A stretch of 5,818 nt of DNA from Nitrospirota bacterium (GTDB taxonomy: Bacteria; Nitrospirota; Nitrospiria; Nitrospirales; Nitrospiraceae): NCBI GenBank assembly GCA_004296865.1, contig SCVQ01000564.1:1-5818 (forward strand). The letters run 5' to 3'. The position numbers and the translations under genes were made by a program. This document shows positions 5,566 to 5,818 of this stretch, in pieces. Position 1 is the first letter of the stretch. Each line of letters begins with the position of its first letter. The notes beneath the pieces are model-generated. The model saw nothing but the letters and a program-made list of their open reading frames with translations, had not been told where the DNA came from and searched no databases.

Positions 5566-5818
5566 AGCCGGAAAGCAATGGCAGGTGGGTGAAATTCTCG
5601 CAGCCTCAGCGAGCGGGTATGCCTTGGACCTGTTCAGGGAAAAAGAAATCCACGCCCTCGAACTGCTGGACAAGCGAGGCAAACCTTATCTGCAGTGCAT
5701 CGCCTCCGGCAAAGAGCGCGCAGCCAAACCGGAAGAAATCGTCCGTCAGCTTTATGTCCGCCGCCTGATCAAAGACTACGGCTATCCCAAGGACCGCATC
5801 TTTGTAGAGAAAGGCGTC
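5558..5818 (+). CDS. probable type I restriction-modification protein with HsdR-N-like domain (N-terminal part, runs off window)
   Basis: 87 codons, open to the last base. The ATG at 5558 follows AAGGA (5546-5550) by 7 nt and overlaps the ORF6N stop by 8 bp (frame change), which suggests translational coupling. The sequence begins [20 protein letters not shown]. Residues 44-58 ([15 protein letters not shown]) and 59-87 ([26 protein letters not shown]) match the pattern of the N-terminal nuclease-related domain (HSDR_N type) found in type I restriction R subunits and on some N-6 adenine methylases: 'PEEIVRQL...L...YGYP.dRi.vE'. The catalytic core is not in the window, so whether this is a restriction subunit, a methylase with a fused HsdR-N domain, or a lone nuclease cannot be decided. 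The family call comes from remembered patterns, not a search. Confidence 0.65.
   Translation, partial: MNKAGKQWQVGEILAASASGYALDLFREKEIHALELLDKRGKPYLQCIASGKERAAKPEEIVRQLYVRRLIKDYGYPKDRIFVEKGV

Noticed and set aside
1..5818. CRISPR arrays, tRNA/rRNA genes, insertion sequences
   Set aside because: No regularly spaced repeats, cloverleaf-like sequence, transposase motifs or terminal inverted repeats with target duplications were seen.

Overview
The window is a GC-rich bacterial chromosome segment. Positions 1-4895 are packed with conserved housekeeping genes, and from about position 4896 it passes into what looks like an accessory restriction-modification locus. Lipoprotein and Sec signal peptides on periplasmic foldases, plus a monofunctional transglycosylase, point to a Gram-negative (diderm) organism. 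The arrangement mfd - parvulin lipoprotein - SurA-like protein in high-GC DNA, with 'TGATTAC/TGATCGC'-type intergenic repeats, would fit a Nitrospira-like bacterium. That placement is a tentative inference, not something the sequence proves.

Layout: (1) 1-1353 (+) is the C-terminal 450 codons of Mfd, the transcription-repair coupling factor. (2) 1373-2269 (+) is a parvulin-type peptidyl-prolyl isomerase lipoprotein, 19 bp behind mfd with its own Shine-Dalgarno. (3) 2270-2456 is a gap with two perfect inverted repeats, the second running over the most likely start codon of the next gene. (4) 2457-3389 (+) is a SurA-like chaperone with one parvulin domain. (5) 3390-3467 is a short, hairpin-rich gap between convergent genes. 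(6) 3468-4076 (-) is the ribosome-assembly GTPase EngB/YsxC. (7) 4077-4133 is a 57-bp divergent promoter region. (8) 4134-4895 (+) is the peptidoglycan glycosyltransferase MtgA. (9) 4896-4983 is the junction. (10) 4984-5565 (+) is an ORF6N-domain protein in visibly less GC-rich DNA. (11) 5558-5818 (+) is the first 87 codons of a probable type I restriction-modification protein. It overlaps the ORF6N gene by 8 bp and runs off the window.

The two foldases probably handle export and outer-membrane protein folding: one is membrane-anchored, the other soluble and periplasmic. They are likely co-transcribed at least in part with mfd. EngB and MtgA are functionally unrelated neighbours (50S subunit assembly; glycan-strand synthesis) that share a divergent promoter region. 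The ORF6N/R-M pair looks like the left edge of a defence module whose main part lies beyond the window. No RNA gene, CRISPR array, insertion sequence or origin was recognised. The best leads for something undescribed are the hairpin over the surA-like start codon and the ORF6N/R-M translational coupling. I see no convincing evidence of a wholly new system inside these 5.8 kb.
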